64,000 bases of DNA. Origin: CANMXU01 sp052030545 (GTDB lineage: Bacteria; Pseudomonadota; Gammaproteobacteria; Enterobacterales; Alteromonadaceae). Position 1 is the first letter of the stretch, and each line of letters opens with the position of its first letter. A program made the position numbers and the translations under genes. The DNA lies in assembly GCF_052030545.1 (NCBI RefSeq), contig NZ_JBPDIH010000008.1, forward strand, positions 184,949 to 248,948, read 5' to 3'. Below the pieces are notes generated by a model. The model was not told the DNA's origin. It saw nothing but the letters and a program-made list of their open reading frames with translations, and searched no databases. Positions 63,948-64,000 of this stretch are shown here, in pieces.

Positions 63948-64000
63948 GTGAAGTACGGAATACTATTTTTTATCCTCATAAATGTTTTTGTTTTTTATCC
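63948..64000 (+). CDS. Cassette 6 protein, 5' end only (cut by window)
   Basis: A GTG at 63948 preceded by AGGAGAG opens MKYGILFFILINVFVFY, a hydrophobic N-terminus (signal peptide or membrane anchor). The frame is open to the window end. Position 15 nt after the attC boundary fits a cassette gene. Confidence 0.65.
   Translation, partial: MKYGILFFILINVFVFY

Larger units (their letters stand above)
60672..64000. mobile_element. Chromosomal integron (integrase, attI, cassette array; continues past window)
   Basis: A class-typical layout: the integrase gene points away from the array, followed by an SOS box, an insertion point and at least five cassettes each ending in an attC-like imperfect palindrome, with the ORFs in cassettes 4, 5 and 6 all on the plus strand. 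The array is cut by the right edge of the window, so its size is unknown. It is placed right after mltD, with no transposon genes nearby, which fits a sedentary chromosomal integron rather than a mobile one. Confidence 0.93.

Noticed and set aside
61852..64000. Repeated palindromic blocks considered as a CRISPR array
   Set aside because: The repeats are about 90-100 bp, differ from each other inside, end in GTTRRRY-type cores and separate units of 258 to 795 bp; they follow an IntI gene. These are integron attC sites.
1..64000. tRNA, rRNA, complete insertion sequences, prophage structural genes
   Set aside because: None recognised on either strand by reading; a tRNA scan would settle the tRNA question.

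Overview
The window looks like a chromosome segment of a marine gammaproteobacterium of the order Alteromonadales, most likely Colwelliaceae (Colwellia/Thalassotalea type). This is an inference from AT-rich DNA, gammaproteobacterial housekeeping genes (pheST-ihfA, ttcA, sbcB, rlmI, gloB-mltD, ybbAP-tesA, lysC behind a lysine riboswitch) and heavy use of TonB receptors and two-component proteins. No rRNA or tRNA gene was recognised.

Layout. 1-7.6 kb: end of an mscS-type channel gene, a very large hybrid histidine kinase, a DUF2947-like gene and a two-gene exported lipase/periplasmic unit. 7.9-9.5 kb: sulA with a textbook LexA box, a 314-bp MITE-like element inserted exactly at the sulA stop codon, then ychJ. 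9.5-13.3 kb: small hypothetical genes, an 8-bp tandem repeat, an unlisted 53-aa zinc-ribbon gene, and yciB-yciI-lprI-like genes. 13.3-21.1 kb: AI-2E type transporter, ybbP-ybbA divergent from tesA with overlapping start codons, a CPA2 antiporter and ttcA. 21.2-27.9 kb: a signalling block made of an HD-GYP phosphodiesterase, a YfiR-like protein, a TonB-dependent receptor, a sensor-HAMP-PP2C phosphatase (SiaA-like), a DUF1987 protein (SiaC-like) and a SiaB-like protein. 28-44.9 kb: ordinary chromosomal genes, including ihfA-pheT-pheS on the minus strand, a PhoD-like phosphatase next to 7-bp tandem repeats, a sugar permease and rlmI.

44.9-50.3 kb is a small accessory island between rlmI and sbcB. 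It holds a GIY-YIG nuclease-like protein, degraded small ORFs, a WYL regulator with a perfect palindrome over its predicted promoter, an FtsZ paralogue that keeps its GTPase motifs and a C-terminal division-type peptide, and a frameshifted remnant of a phage-type integrase. 50.4-60.6 kb is housekeeping again (sbcB, a beta-hydroxyacid dehydrogenase, glutathione peroxidase, lysC with lysine riboswitch, elyC-like, nif3-like, yafS-like, gloB, mltD).

60.7-64.0 kb is the start of a chromosomal integron: an IntI integrase gene on the minus strand with a LexA box at its start, an attI insertion point, then at least five cassettes ending in attC sites and a sixth cut by the window edge. Cassettes 1 and 3 are the same ORF-less 258-bp cassette, about 94% identical by hand count, flanking another ORF-less cassette. 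Cassettes 4 and 5 encode unknown proteins with N-terminal membrane segments.

The strongest candidates for undescribed biology are (1) the TonB receptor/YfiR/Sia phosphoswitch cluster, where a PP2C output takes the place usually held by a diguanylate cyclase, (2) the island FtsZ paralogue with its WYL regulator, and (3) the duplicated ORF-less integron cassettes. SOS control recurs: both sulA and intI carry perfect CTG-N10-CAG LexA boxes.
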